64,000 nucleotides of DNA from Cytophagales bacterium (GCA_030448185.1 JAUJNL010000018.1:1-64000); one strand, 5' to 3'; numbered from the stretch's first letter, positions 26,635-35,470 are shown. Program-made: numbers and translations. The notes: generated from the sequence alone by a model not told the origin.

Positions 26635-27900
26635 TTACATTTCTGTGGTGCCGTGCCCATGCCCTGCCATCGGATCAGAGCCATTGCGCAGCGTATATTC
26701 GCTGTGCAACAGGTAAGCCCCGGAGACAACCACCCGGTCTCCTTGCTCAAGTCCGGTATTGATTTCAATGGTATTGGCATTTTCACTGCCCGTAATCACC
26801 ATCACCGGCTGGAAAGTATTTTCACCGGTTTGTTTCCAGACATAGCTGCCTTTTGAATCCCTTAGTACCGCTTCTAAAGGCAGTGTTATTGTTTTCTGCT
26901 TTTGTTCACTCAGCTGTACATTGGCGGGCATACCGGGCAATAATTCATTTTTTTTGTTCGCTATTTCGACCCGCATCAGCAGCACTTTGCTTCCGGGCTG
27001 TAGCTCGGGGTTAATAAAAGCTACTTTTCCGGTAAAGGGTTGGGAAAAGCCTTCCACTTGTACCTGCACCCTGGAGCCAGTCTCGACCCGGCTCGCTTCC
27101 CAAGGGTAGAGTTGCGCCTCTACCCAAATCGTGGAAAGATCCGCAAGGCTTGCCAGCCGGCTTCCTTCACCCACATACTGTCCTTCCGTGACGGCTATCT
27201 CCTGCACTACCCCTGAAGCAGGGCTGAAGAAGGTTACTGTTGGAGAAGCCTTGCCCGCCGTAGCCAGTTTCTGCACCTGGGCCGCAGTCATACCGAGTAA
27301 TTTCAGCTTTTGCGCCGCGGCCTCCACGAGACGGGAATACCGGCCTTCCGGATCGCCTAATTCCCGCCGCTGTGCTACGGCAAGCAGGTACTCCTGCTGG
27401 AGGGTTTGCAACTGCTCGCTATACACGTCCATGAGTGGGGCTCCCTTCCGGACCCGCTCACCGGTCTGACGGATATAAAGCCTCTCAATACGGCCGGTAA
27501 CCCGGCTGCTGATTGACTCCGTTTCATTGGCATTCACGGCCAGGGTTCCCGTTAAAACGGTTTGCCTGGCCTGATTGCCGGTTCCTACTGTATCTACTTG
27601 TACATTAGCCAGGCGAAGCTGCGCTTCACTGAGCATGAGCCCTTCCTGCTTTTGCTGGGCCGTACCTGATGGGTTCGTAGCCACTTTTACCAGGTCCATT
27701 CCACAAATGGGGCAGCGTCCCGGCTCTTTTTCCCGGATCTGAGGATGCATGGGGCAGGTGTAGGTATCATGGGTATGACCCGCTACTTTTTCTTCTTCCT
27801 GCTTCTGTCCACAAGCCACTGCCCCCAGCATTATCCCTAATAAGGATACTATCAGACAATATTTTACTAGTATGCTTCTCATGAATTGTATGCTTCTCAT
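26635..27900 (-). CDS. cusB: CusB-type RND periplasmic adaptor with N-terminal heavy-metal-binding domain
   Basis: 421 residues; alternative start at 27882. The lipoprotein signal ends at Cys30 (LGAVAC). It is followed by the metal-binding domain TYTCPMHPQIREKEPGRCPICGMDLV (Cys49, Cys63, Cys66). The adaptor fold shows ISSRVTGRIERLYIRQTGERVRKGAPLMDVYS, a hairpin, ASPTVTFFSPASGVVQEIAVTEGQYV, and LEQGDRVVVSGAYLLHSE at the end. This protein connects the CusA pump to the outer-membrane channel and can bind Cu(I)/Ag(I). It is the last gene of the cus cluster before the IS element. A His-rich tail (GHGHG) is present. Confidence 0.9.
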   Translation of the reverse strand: MRSIQFMRSILVKYCLIVSLLGIMLGAVACGQKQEEEKVAGHTHDTYTCPMHPQIREKEPGRCPICGMDLVKVATNPSGTAQQKQEGLMLSEAQLRLANVQVDTVGTGNQARQTVLTGTLAVNANETESISSRVTGRIERLYIRQTGERVRKGAPLMDVYSEQLQTLQQEYLLAVAQRRELGDPEGRYSRLVEAAAQKLKLLGMTAAQVQKLATAGKASPTVTFFSPASGVVQEIAVTEGQYVGEGSRLASLADLSTIWVEAQLYPWEASRVETGSRVQVQVEGFSQPFTGKVAFINPELQPGSKVLLMRVEIANKKNELLPGMPANVQLSEQKQKTITLPLEAVLRDSKGSYVWKQTGENTFQPVMVITGSENANTIEINTGLEQGDRVVVSGAYLLHSEYTLRNGSDPMAGHGHGTTEM

Positions 27901-27916
27901 AAATAATCCCGTTTAT

Positions 27917-29275
27917 TTAGTTTTCATCCCGGCTTTCTTCCTTTACAAATGCCTCGCTATCGAGTAAGTACTGGGCGTTGTCGGCCACGGCATCATCCGG
28001 AGAAATCCCCTTCCGGACCTCAATCCACTCCCCACTTTGTAAGCCAGTTTGCACCGTCTGGGGCCGTAGGCTGGCGGCTTCTTTGATAAAGACCACGCGG
28101 CGATTACCCAGATCAAGGACTGCGGCCCGGGGTAGCCAAAGCGTGGAGTCTGATTTAATTTCGATCCCGCCCGTTAACAAATTACCAGTCCGGAGTCGCC
28201 CTCCCAGATTGTTCAGAAATACCCGAATAGTGGCGGTGTTCTGCCCGTTGCGGTAAAAGGGCTCAATGAGGTTTACCTGCCCTTTTATCACCTGGGAAGG
28301 ATTGTTTTCTACCGTAATTTGTATGAGTTGACCTTTACGTAGCCGGGCGAGACTTTCGGGATATGATTGGAAGACGGCCCATACCTTATCCGTATTTACC
28401 ACCCGGAAAACGGACTGGCCGGCACTTATATAGGCTCCTTCCGTAAGGGACACGGGTGTATTGGCACTGGCAGCAGGCGAAGACACGGCTACTTGCGGAC
28501 CTGAACTTGGCGTGTTTCCTCCGGCCATTCCATTCATCCCGTCACCTGAGGCAGCAGTAGCCCCGGCTGCGCCTTGCATGGCCGGCGTAACCGGTGCTGA
28601 GCTCTCAATGATAAAACCACTGGCCGGACTATAGACTGAGAGCTCATACTGAGGCTTACGGGTGGCTGCCACTCTATTAATTTGAGCGGTAGAAAGTCCT
28701 AACAAGGATAACTTTTGCCGGGCAGCCCCAATCAAACGAGTGTTATCCGGATCACTGGTTAGCAGAAAAATGAGCTCCTGCTGGGCAGTAACCATTTCTG
28801 GGCTATAGATATCAAAGAGTTTTTGTCCTTTGGAAACGGGTTGGTAGTTATAGCGTACATACAGCTTTTCAATCCGGCCGGCAAAACGCGAAGCAATCAC
28901 GCTCACCCGGCGGGTATCGTATTCTACCCGCCCGGGAAGCTGGAGGGTGAGTTCTTTAGCTCCCGCTTGGGGATGAACCGTACGCAGGGAGGATACTACT
29001 ACCTGATTCACCGGTTTGAGTAAGTCACCTAACTGGGTTTGCACGGTATCACCGGACGCAGCGCCTCCTTTCTTCACTAAATCCATTCCGCAAATGGGAC
29101 AGCTCCCCGGCTCGTTTTTTACAACTTGGGGATGCATCGGGCAGGTATACACTTCCCCTTCTGCATGTTCATGGGACTTTTCCGGAGAACAGGCAGCAAG
29201 CCCAAGCATGAGCAGGAAGGTAATACGCAGGAAGGCAACAGGCCAGGTTCGATTATTTTTCCAATTCTCTTTCAT
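27917..29275 (-). CDS. Second CusB-type RND adaptor with heavy-metal-binding domain
   Basis: 452 residues with a lipoprotein signal ending at Cys29 (GLAACS). The HMBD is VYTCPMHPQVVKNEPGSCPICGMDL (Cys45, Cys59, Cys62). The adaptor region includes VIASRFAGRIEKLYVRYNYQPVSKGQKLFDIYS and LLGLSTAQINRV. About residues 235-275 form a low-complexity Gly/Ala/Ser/Met segment (GDGMNGMAGG) absent from the sister protein at 26635-27900. The start overlaps the cusC stop by 23 bp. Two different adaptors in one operon suggest a hetero-oligomeric adaptor ring. Confidence 0.88.
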   Translation of the reverse strand: MKENWKNNRTWPVAFLRITFLLMLGLAACSPEKSHEHAEGEVYTCPMHPQVVKNEPGSCPICGMDLVKKGGAASGDTVQTQLGDLLKPVNQVVVSSLRTVHPQAGAKELTLQLPGRVEYDTRRVSVIASRFAGRIEKLYVRYNYQPVSKGQKLFDIYSPEMVTAQQELIFLLTSDPDNTRLIGAARQKLSLLGLSTAQINRVAATRKPQYELSVYSPASGFIIESSAPVTPAMQGAAGATAASGDGMNGMAGGNTPSSGPQVAVSSPAASANTPVSLTEGAYISAGQSVFRVVNTDKVWAVFQSYPESLARLRKGQLIQITVENNPSQVIKGQVNLIEPFYRNGQNTATIRVFLNNLGGRLRTGNLLTGGIEIKSDSTLWLPRAAVLDLGNRRVVFIKEAASLRPQTVQTGLQSGEWIEVRKGISPDDAVADNAQYLLDSEAFVKEESRDEN

Positions 29276-30533
29276 AGGTTACTTGCATGGTTAGCAGTTC
29301 ATTTACCGTATCCAGGTATTGCATTTGGGTCATGTTCAGGGTTTCCCAGGCATCGATCACCGCGGCTAATTCGGCGGTATTCTGCTCATAGGCCTGCAAA
29401 GTCACCCGGTAGTTCTTCTGTAAAGCGGGAATAATCCGCTCCTGGTAATTGGCTACCTGCTTTCTTTTGGTTTCAATTTCGGTTCTCATGGCAGCGAGCA
29501 TCCCCCTTGCTTCATTCAAAATTCCTTCCTGCTCTTTGCGCATGCCTCTAATTTCGTAGTTCATGGCCGCTACATTGGATCGGTATCCTTTGGATGCCCA
29601 GGGCACCAGGGGAATGGTGACCATCCCCATGAGCGTAAACTGATTGGGCATACTGCCAATGCTACTCATGTGCTCGTAGCGAAGGCCAAACATGGGTTTG
29701 CGCATACTTGACTCCCAGCGCTGACCCAGTTGCATCACGCGAATGGATTGTTCCAGGCCTTTTATATCACTGCGTTGCGCGGCAAGCCCGGTGGTATCGG
29801 CTAAAGAAAAGGCACCGGTAGGTAGCGTAAGGGTCGTATCCACCCCGAATGAGGTATCCTTCGGGCGATTCATTAGGGTGTTAAGGGCAATCTGCTTTTG
29901 CCGGATCTGGCTTTGTAGCATGAGCCGCTCATTTTCTAACCCGTACAGCTTAGCCTGGGCATTGTAGATGCTGTTCAATTTGCTCTGGTTATAGGGATAG
30001 CGCACTTCGGCCAGGCGAATCATGAAGCGGATGATTTCCTCATTCTCATTGAGCAAAGCCTGCCGTTTTTCCAGTACTATCCAGTCATAATAGGCTTTTT
30101 TGGCTTCGGCCCGGAGTTGATTAAACCGGTAGTCCTGACTCGCCTTTTCTACGGAAGATTGGGCCTGTAAATAAGCCCGCTTGGCCCGCTGCTGCGCCGG
30201 GTTAGGAAACATTTGCTCAACAGAAACCATTACCGAACCCAGATCTTCTCCGCCGGTCATCTGGTCGGCCATTTTCTTATCGTAAGGAGTCATAAAGAAA
30301 CCCACTCCTACCCGGGAGGCTTCCCAACTACCAGCCCCTTGGGCGTAGGTTTCTTTCGCCTTGATTCTATAATCAAACTCCCGGAGCATAGGATTTTGCC
30401 CCTCGATGCGTCTGAGTACCGAATCTAAGGGCAGCACCGAATGCTGGGGCAGCACCTGAGCTTGACTACGGGTACCTGCGATCAAAAGCAGCATCAGCAG
30501 CCTCGCCGTTACCAGCCAATTATTCTTTAACAT
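29253..30533 (-). CDS. cusC: Outer-membrane efflux channel of the TolC/CusC family
   Basis: 426 residues from the ATG at 30533 (MLKNNWLV), which overlaps the 3' end of the cusA C-terminal frame by 14 bp; an upstream in-frame start at 30569 is possible. The signal peptide has LLMLLLIAGTRSQA. Long alpha-helical repeats follow, with PMLREFDYRIKAKE, then KAYYDWIVLEKRQALLNENEEI and the second repeat VPWASKGYRSNVAAMNYEIRGMRKEQEGI, typical of the TolC barrel-tunnel. It exports metal together with CusA and CusB across the outer membrane. Confidence 0.88.
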   Translation of the reverse strand: MLKNNWLVTARLLMLLLIAGTRSQAQVLPQHSVLPLDSVLRRIEGQNPMLREFDYRIKAKETYAQGAGSWEASRVGVGFFMTPYDKKMADQMTGGEDLGSVMVSVEQMFPNPAQQRAKRAYLQAQSSVEKASQDYRFNQLRAEAKKAYYDWIVLEKRQALLNENEEIIRFMIRLAEVRYPYNQSKLNSIYNAQAKLYGLENERLMLQSQIRQKQIALNTLMNRPKDTSFGVDTTLTLPTGAFSLADTTGLAAQRSDIKGLEQSIRVMQLGQRWESSMRKPMFGLRYEHMSSIGSMPNQFTLMGMVTIPLVPWASKGYRSNVAAMNYEIRGMRKEQEGILNEARGMLAAMRTEIETKRKQVANYQERIIPALQKNYRVTLQAYEQNTAELAAVIDAWETLNMTQMQYLDTVNELLTMQVTYERELEK

Positions 30534-32412
30534 CCAATACATCAATCTTTCCATATTTTCGGAGTTCAAATTCTTTTATCATTTCAAAAACAACGGGCGT
30601 GACCAGCAGCACGTAAATGGAGGAGGTGATCACCCCGCCAATCAGGGGAATAGTAATCGGGAGCATCACATCCGCGCCTACCCCGGAAGCCCAAAGCACC
30701 GGAATTAACCCGAAGAGGGATACCGAAACGGTCATGAGCTTGGGGCGGAGGCGTTTTGCCGCCCCTTCAATTACGTATTCCCTAATGTCAGCGTTAGTGA
30801 GGGTTTGAGCAGAATTACCCTTTTGAGCCACCAGCTTTTGCATGGCCTCATTGAGGTAAATGGTCATGAGCATGGCCGTTTCGACGGCTACCCCAAACAA
30901 GGCAATAAAACCCACGGCCACCGCTACTGAAAGATTTACCCCGTAGAAGTACACCATAAACACCCCGCCGATCAGGGCAAAGGGAACAGTGATCATGGTG
31001 ACAAAGGCTTCTTTTACTGAGCGGTACGTAAAGTAGAGTACCCCCAGAATGATAAGCAGCACCAGCGGAATGACCAGTTTGAGGGTTTGATTGGCCCGGA
31101 TCTGGTTTTCGTACTGTCCACTCCATTCGAAGTAGTAGCCATTGGGCATTTGGCCGCTTGACGTCTCCAGTCGCCTCATCGCTTCCTGCACGGTAGAGCC
31201 TAAATCCCTTTCCCGAACGTTGAACAGCACAGCTCCGCGGAGCATCGCATTTTCCGAACTAATCATCGGCGGACCCTCGGCGAAACGAACTTCGGCAATG
31301 GCCGAAAGGGGCACCGGGCCGGATTGAGCCGTCTGGATAGGAATCCGGCGAATGGCCTCCAGGCTGTTGCGGTAATCCTGGGCCAGGCGGACGTTGATAC
31401 TAAACCGGCGACGTCCTTCAATGGTATTCGAAACGGGCGTTCCGCCAATGGCTGATTCTACTATTACGTTTACATCCTCCACGCTTAATCCATACCGGCC
31501 GATCTGCTCCCGGTTTATGTCAATTTCCAGGTACTTACCCCCGGTAATGGGTTCCACGTACAGATCCTTTACCCCCTCAACTCCCTCCAGTGCCTGCCGG
31601 ATCTGGTTGGACAGTTGATAAATCGTATCCAGTTGCTGACCATATACCTTAATGCCCACGTCGGTCCGGATACCGGTCGAAAGCATATTGATCCGGTTGA
31701 TAATCGGTTGCGTCCAGCCATTGACCACGCCCGGAATCTGAAGTTTGGCGTCCAGTTCACTAATGATCTTAGCCTTGGTCATGCCTTCCCGCCACTTATC
31801 GGTCGGCTTGAGCAGGATAATGGTTTCAATCATACTGACGGGCGAATTATCCGTTGCCGTAGCGGCCCGGCCAGCCTTACCCAGCACGCTTTCCACTTCG
31901 GGTACACTTTTAATAATCTTATCCTGTACCTGCAAAATGCGTTTTACCTCACTGTTGGAAACATCGGGTAAGGTAACGGGCATGAATAGAATGGAGCCTT
32001 CGTCCAGTGGAGGCATAAACTCACTTCCCAGGCGGGTCAGCATCCAGCCTCCCACCAGCAAGGCCAGTATATTGATCCCTAACACCGTTTTTCGCCAGCG
32101 CAGGCACCAGACCAGAATGGGTGAATACATCCTTTCCAGCACCCGGTTCAAGGGATTGGCATTTTCCGGACGGAGCTTGCCCCGGATGAGTAGGGAGATA
32201 AGTACCGGCGTGAGGGAAATAGCCAGGAAGGCATCCACCAGGAGAATAAACGTCTTGGTCCAGGCTAGTGGGCTGAATAATTTTCCTTCCTGCCCGGTGA
32301 GCAAAAAGACAGGTAAAAAGGAGGCGATGACAATGACCGTACTGAAAAACACCCCCGGCCCCACTTGCCATGAGGACTTCTCGATAATTCTGATTCTTTC
32401 TTTATTGTCCAT
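30520..32412 (-). CDS. cusA: CusA-type RND pump, C-terminal half
   Basis: 630 residues from the ATG at 32412, which overlaps the stop of the N-terminal half in ATGGACAATAA. It begins MDNKERIRIIEKSSWQVGPG and continues through VFFSTVIVIASFLPVFLL and the pore domain. INRINMLSTGI matches the methionine-containing CusA segment I recall from E. coli, and GPPMISSENAM has another likely triad Met, so monovalent Cu/Ag specificity fits. The C-terminal helices run through PFALIGGVFMVYFYGVNLSVAVAVGFIALFGVAVE and GAAKRLRPKLMTVSVSLFGLIPVLW. It is either a true separate polypeptide or the 3' part of one gene broken by a single-base error. Confidence 0.82.
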   Translation of the reverse strand: MDNKERIRIIEKSSWQVGPGVFFSTVIVIASFLPVFLLTGQEGKLFSPLAWTKTFILLVDAFLAISLTPVLISLLIRGKLRPENANPLNRVLERMYSPILVWCLRWRKTVLGINILALLVGGWMLTRLGSEFMPPLDEGSILFMPVTLPDVSNSEVKRILQVQDKIIKSVPEVESVLGKAGRAATATDNSPVSMIETIILLKPTDKWREGMTKAKIISELDAKLQIPGVVNGWTQPIINRINMLSTGIRTDVGIKVYGQQLDTIYQLSNQIRQALEGVEGVKDLYVEPITGGKYLEIDINREQIGRYGLSVEDVNVIVESAIGGTPVSNTIEGRRRFSINVRLAQDYRNSLEAIRRIPIQTAQSGPVPLSAIAEVRFAEGPPMISSENAMLRGAVLFNVRERDLGSTVQEAMRRLETSSGQMPNGYYFEWSGQYENQIRANQTLKLVIPLVLLIILGVLYFTYRSVKEAFVTMITVPFALIGGVFMVYFYGVNLSVAVAVGFIALFGVAVETAMLMTIYLNEAMQKLVAQKGNSAQTLTNADIREYVIEGAAKRLRPKLMTVSVSLFGLIPVLWASGVGADVMLPITIPLIGGVITSSIYVLLVTPVVFEMIKEFELRKYGKIDVLDVKE

Positions 32413-33736
32413 GGTGTACGGGTTCAGATTTGGGTTGGGTTGGGACCGATTGGGTCCCGGTTGGTTGGCCTTCCGTGGATTGGGCTTCCGATAAGTGCCG
32501 GTAGGCATTTTCCACCATGACTATCGCATCATCTACCACTACCCCGATAGCCAGAGCAATGCCGGTGAGGGACATAATATTGGAGGAGATACCAAAGGCA
32601 TTGAGAAGGATAAACCCAATGGAGACCGAGATCGGGAGTTGAATAATGATAATGAGCGATGATTGCCAGTGAAACAGAAACAAGATTACCACCAGGGAGG
32701 CAACAATCATTTCCTCAATGAGGGTTTTCTTGACTGAATCCACGGCTTCCTCAATCAGGCCGCTGCGGTCATAGACGAGGCGAAACTTTACTCCTTTGGG
32801 AAGGCCTTTGGCTACCTCTTCCATTTTGCGTTTCACGTTGCGGATCACCTCGTCGGCATTCTCCCCGTAGCGCATCACCACAATGCCTCCTACGGCCTCA
32901 CCTTCCCCGTTCACATCGAAGATTCCCAGCCGGGTTTCGCCTGACATTTGCACCGTTGCCACATCCCGGATGCGCACCGGTACAGAGTTTACCGTTTGCA
33001 GAGAAATATTTTCCAGGCTCTGAATGTCCTTAATGTAGCCAGAGGTTTTAATAATGTAGCCAATGTCTGACATTTCAAATTTGCTGCCTCCGGCCTCATT
33101 GTTGTTGCTGCGGATAGCAGCCAAGATTTTCGGCAGGGCAATGCCGTAGTAGGTCATTTTAGTGGGGTCCACCGTGACCTGATATTGCTTCTGGAACCCG
33201 CCGAAGGAGGCGACTTCGCTTACTCCCTTTACCGTTTGCAGACCAAACTTGACGTACCAGTCCTGAATGGCTCTTTGTTCGCCCAAATCCATTTGCGGAG
33301 CGTCCAATGTGTACCAGAGGATGTGACCTACCCCCGTCCCATCCGGACCCAGCGTAGGAGTAACCCCGCTGGGTAATAGCCGGGTAGCGTAGTTGAGTCG
33401 TTCCAGCACCCGTTCCCGGGCCCAGTAAATGTCGATCTGGTCTTCAAAGATGACGTACACGAAACTCATTCCGAACATGGAAGAAGCCCGTACGGTTTTA
33501 ACCTGCGGAATTCCCTGCAGATTGGTCACCAGCGGATAAGTAACCTGGTCTTCGATAATCTGGGGGCTGCGACCCATCCACTCGGTAAAGACAATCACCT
33601 GGTTTTCCGATAAATCCGGAATGGCATCAATCTTATTGGTTTGTACCGAATAGAGGCCCCAGCCGAAAAGTCCGGCGGCAACGAGTAGGACGAGTACCCG
33701 GTTCCGCAGGGAAAAGGATATGATGTGTTCAATCAT
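32402..33736 (-). CDS. cusA: CusA-type RND pump, N-terminal half
   Basis: About 444 residues from the ATG at 33736 (MIEHIISFSLRNRVLVLL); an upstream frame to 33889 has no domain and is not used. It covers helix 1, the first porter domain (SENQVIVFTEWMGRSPQIIEDQVTYPL) and helices 2-4 with the proton-relay acidic residues in GVVVDDAIVMVENAYRHL. It then runs into an unusual Ser/Thr/Pro/Gln-rich tail ending SEPVHHGQ and stops at 32402. In related pumps the sequence would pass directly into the second half, so a single frame change in this linker is the simplest view. Confidence 0.82.
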   Translation of the reverse strand: MIEHIISFSLRNRVLVLLVAAGLFGWGLYSVQTNKIDAIPDLSENQVIVFTEWMGRSPQIIEDQVTYPLVTNLQGIPQVKTVRASSMFGMSFVYVIFEDQIDIYWARERVLERLNYATRLLPSGVTPTLGPDGTGVGHILWYTLDAPQMDLGEQRAIQDWYVKFGLQTVKGVSEVASFGGFQKQYQVTVDPTKMTYYGIALPKILAAIRSNNNEAGGSKFEMSDIGYIIKTSGYIKDIQSLENISLQTVNSVPVRIRDVATVQMSGETRLGIFDVNGEGEAVGGIVVMRYGENADEVIRNVKRKMEEVAKGLPKGVKFRLVYDRSGLIEEAVDSVKKTLIEEMIVASLVVILFLFHWQSSLIIIIQLPISVSIGFILLNAFGISSNIMSLTGIALAIGVVVDDAIVMVENAYRHLSEAQSTEGQPTGTQSVPTQPKSEPVHHGQ

Positions 33737-33928
33737 AGAAGTCTTATGCCTGTAGGGGTGAACACTCGTAGACAAACCATAATCCACTAGTGGAGCGGAG
33801 AGGCAGGCTAGCGCAGGAGAAAACACCCGTGATGTTAAAAAGGAGTAATTACCGGCAAAGGGGAAAACCGGCATAGGCAAGCGCAACAAGCCGGGAAGGC
33901 TCTTGCTTACCTATAAGCATAAGAAAGA

Positions 33929-34327
33929 TCAGATACGGAAGACTTGCAGAAAAATATACAGCGGAACCTTGAGAGAGGGCGGTGGTGCGTTAGTCTGGTG
34001 AGCAACGGCTAAAACCTCACCCCAGTGTCTTTTAATTTCCAGCCAGGTAAAGTCCAGCTGAGCAAGGAAAACTTGTGCCAAGTTCACCTTGAAAGACTCC
34101 GGAACTTTGTTTTCCTGGTGGGAGGAATCAGAGACTACGTCCTGGCAGCAGGCCGGTTTTTCCTTAGCCTCCTTTGCCTTGGGACAGGGACAGCTTTGGG
34201 TTGCCTCTCCCGGAATGGCAAGCGTGATGGCGGCCAGCTGGCTGCTGCAGAAATGTAAAGCATAGTCCAACCCTGCATGGGAAAGCAGGTAGAAGAAAAG
34301 CAATGATATGTAAAAATGTCTTTTCAA
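33929..34327 (-). CDS. HYC_CC_PP-family small membrane protein
   Basis: 132 residues with an N-terminal signal or membrane segment (1-19). The family is named after three motifs, all visible: HFC (variant of HYC) at 25-27, CC at 60-61 in KPACCQD, and PPP at 115-117 in TNAPPPS. An extra CPCPK pair lies at 46-50. Members occur at the head of Bacteroidota RND metal-efflux operons and are thought, from context, to help in copper handling. It is the first gene of the cus operon here, about 190 bp upstream of cusA, and has the shared copper promoter box. Confidence 0.8.
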   Translation of the reverse strand: MKRHFYISLLFFYLLSHAGLDYALHFCSSQLAAITLAIPGEATQSCPCPKAKEAKEKPACCQDVVSDSSHQENKVPESFKVNLAQVFLAQLDFTWLEIKRHWGEVLAVAHQTNAPPPSLKVPLYIFLQVFRI

Positions 34328-34397
34328 GCGGGCTTACGGTTGGGCTGATGAAATCCTTCGGGGCCAACCCGGGGTGGCCAAAGAGATTCCAACGCTG

Positions 34398-34447
34398 CAA
34401 AGGTTACGAATACTAGTCAAAACTGTTTTACAAAATTTTGCTAAAGG
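34398..34447 (-). promoter_or_regulatory. HYC/cus operon promoter with shared copper-regulon box
   Basis: On the minus strand ACCTTTAGCAAAATTTTGTAAAAC, given here by position 34448-34425, ends in TTTTGTAAAAC. After 19 bp comes AACCTTTG (34405-34398), with the same spacing as the copA and copZ promoters. It lies about 70-100 bp upstream of the HYC_CC_PP start. Confidence 0.55.
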
Positions 34448-34484
34448 TTTATATAATTTTTGGTTGCCCGTCTGGAGACATAAA

Positions 34485-34518
34485 AAAGAACCGGCAGAGG
34501 GGGCTCTGCCGGTTCTTT
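34485..34518. terminator. Strong bidirectional-looking hairpin terminator
   Basis: AAAGAACCGGCAGAG (34485-34499), loop GGGG, then CTCTGCCGGTTCTTT: a perfect 15-bp stem flanked by A- and T-runs. It lies 66 bp past the copZ stop on the minus strand and isolates copZ from the cus operon promoter. Confidence 0.85.
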
Positions 34519-34583
34519 CTGGGTAAGAAAATGGTTTTGTGTGTTAACCTATTAGTTGGACAAAATCTTGCCAGCAGAACGGC

Positions 34584-34793
34584 TTAGATTTTTTCCGCTT
34601 TGAAACCTGCCTTTTGAACGGCTTCTGCTACCTGAGCACTGTCAATATCGCAAACTTCCACCGTGAGCACTTTGTTTGGATTCAGGATATCCACGTTCCA
34701 TTTTTCAATACCTTCTACTGCATCCAGGTGAGGGGTAACTTTAGCCAGGCAGCCACCACATTTGATATTGGTCTTAAACTGAATGGTTTCCAT
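34584..34793 (-). CDS. copZ: Copper chaperone, HMA domain protein
   Basis: 69 residues, a single HMA fold. FKTNIKCGGCLAKVTPHLD holds the Cu(I)-binding Cys12 and Cys15. It then has IEKWNVDILNPNKVLTVEV and the C-terminal helix VAEAVQKAGFKAEKI. It delivers Cu(I) to CopA-type ATPases or to the regulators. It is nearly a twin of the broken gene at 17220-17500, so this is the working copy. Own promoter box at 34893-34939 and its own terminator. Confidence 0.92.
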   Translation of the reverse strand: METIQFKTNIKCGGCLAKVTPHLDAVEGIEKWNVDILNPNKVLTVEVCDIDSAQVAEAVQKAGFKAEKI

Positions 34794-34892
34794 GGTTTTT
34801 GTTTTTTTGGTAAGAACTAAGATTAGTGATTACAGCAGAGACTACCTGTAATCCCGGAGGAATCTCTTACCGGAGTCCCGTCTGTCATGATT

Positions 34893-34939
34893 CAAAGGTA
34901 GAGAGGCGGCAAGCTTTTTACTTTACACTTTTTCAGGTA
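34893..34939 (-). promoter_or_regulatory. copZ promoter with shared copper-regulon box
   Basis: On the minus strand TACCTGAAAAAGTGTAAAGT (34939-34920) is followed after 19 bp by TACCTTTG (34900-34893). The spacing is the same as at the copA site and the HYC site; it is about 100 bp upstream of the copZ start. Confidence 0.55.
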
Positions 34940-35010
34940 AATCGTATAGAATTTTTAGTCAATAGACTTGTTCCCAACTAAGGGAATACAATCAATTATA
35001 CAGGGTACTA

Positions 35011-35367
35011 TTGAGAATGGATGTAAATTTAATCAAAGATGACCGGCAAATGCGTTCCCTAACCGGATCGGATTTAAGTGAATTCTGTTTACTGAGTGAG
35101 CATTTTGCCCAAGGCTATCAGCCGGTATTAGACCAAGGTTTTGATTCAATCAGTAAGCCTAGACAACGAAAGGCAGGAGCTGGTCGCAAACGGCAAGTTC
35201 AACTACAGCGATTGCAGTACTTAATCGTTCAATTGACTTTTGCATTAACTTGGTCTACCCAATCCACCCTTTTTCGTGACAGTTTGCTGCTTAGCAGTAG
35301 CATAGTGGCTGGATGGTCTTCTGATAAGAAGAAAACTACTAAAAACCGGCTTGCTTCTATAGCGTAG
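35011..35367 (+). pseudogene. 5' fragment of an IS5-like transposase
   Basis: The first about 85 codons (RMDVNLIKDDRQMRSLTGSDLSEF) have the DDRxMRxLTG start and a following PRQRKAGAGRKRQVQLQRLQYLIVQLTF region typical of the N-terminal DNA-binding part of IS5-group transposases in Bacteroidota. After about 35270 the frame loses family similarity and no DDE domain follows. It is an abortive insertion-sequence remnant. Confidence 0.5.
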
Positions 35368-35470
35368 GTAGGTTGCTTAACAAAGAGGCTAGCGGAGCCA
35401 TGACTACTTGTTAAGCAACGGGTGAGAAAAGCTAAAGCTTTATCCACAGACCCGTACCTGCCCACAGTTC

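Noticed and set aside
31745..32494. 249-residue plus-strand frame opposite cusA
   Set aside because: Antisense to strongly conserved RND sequence; residue composition is typical of a shadow frame.
33737..33889. N-terminal extension of CusA to 33889
   Set aside because: MIEHIISFSLRNR at 33736 is the usual start of the family and the extension lacks a domain.
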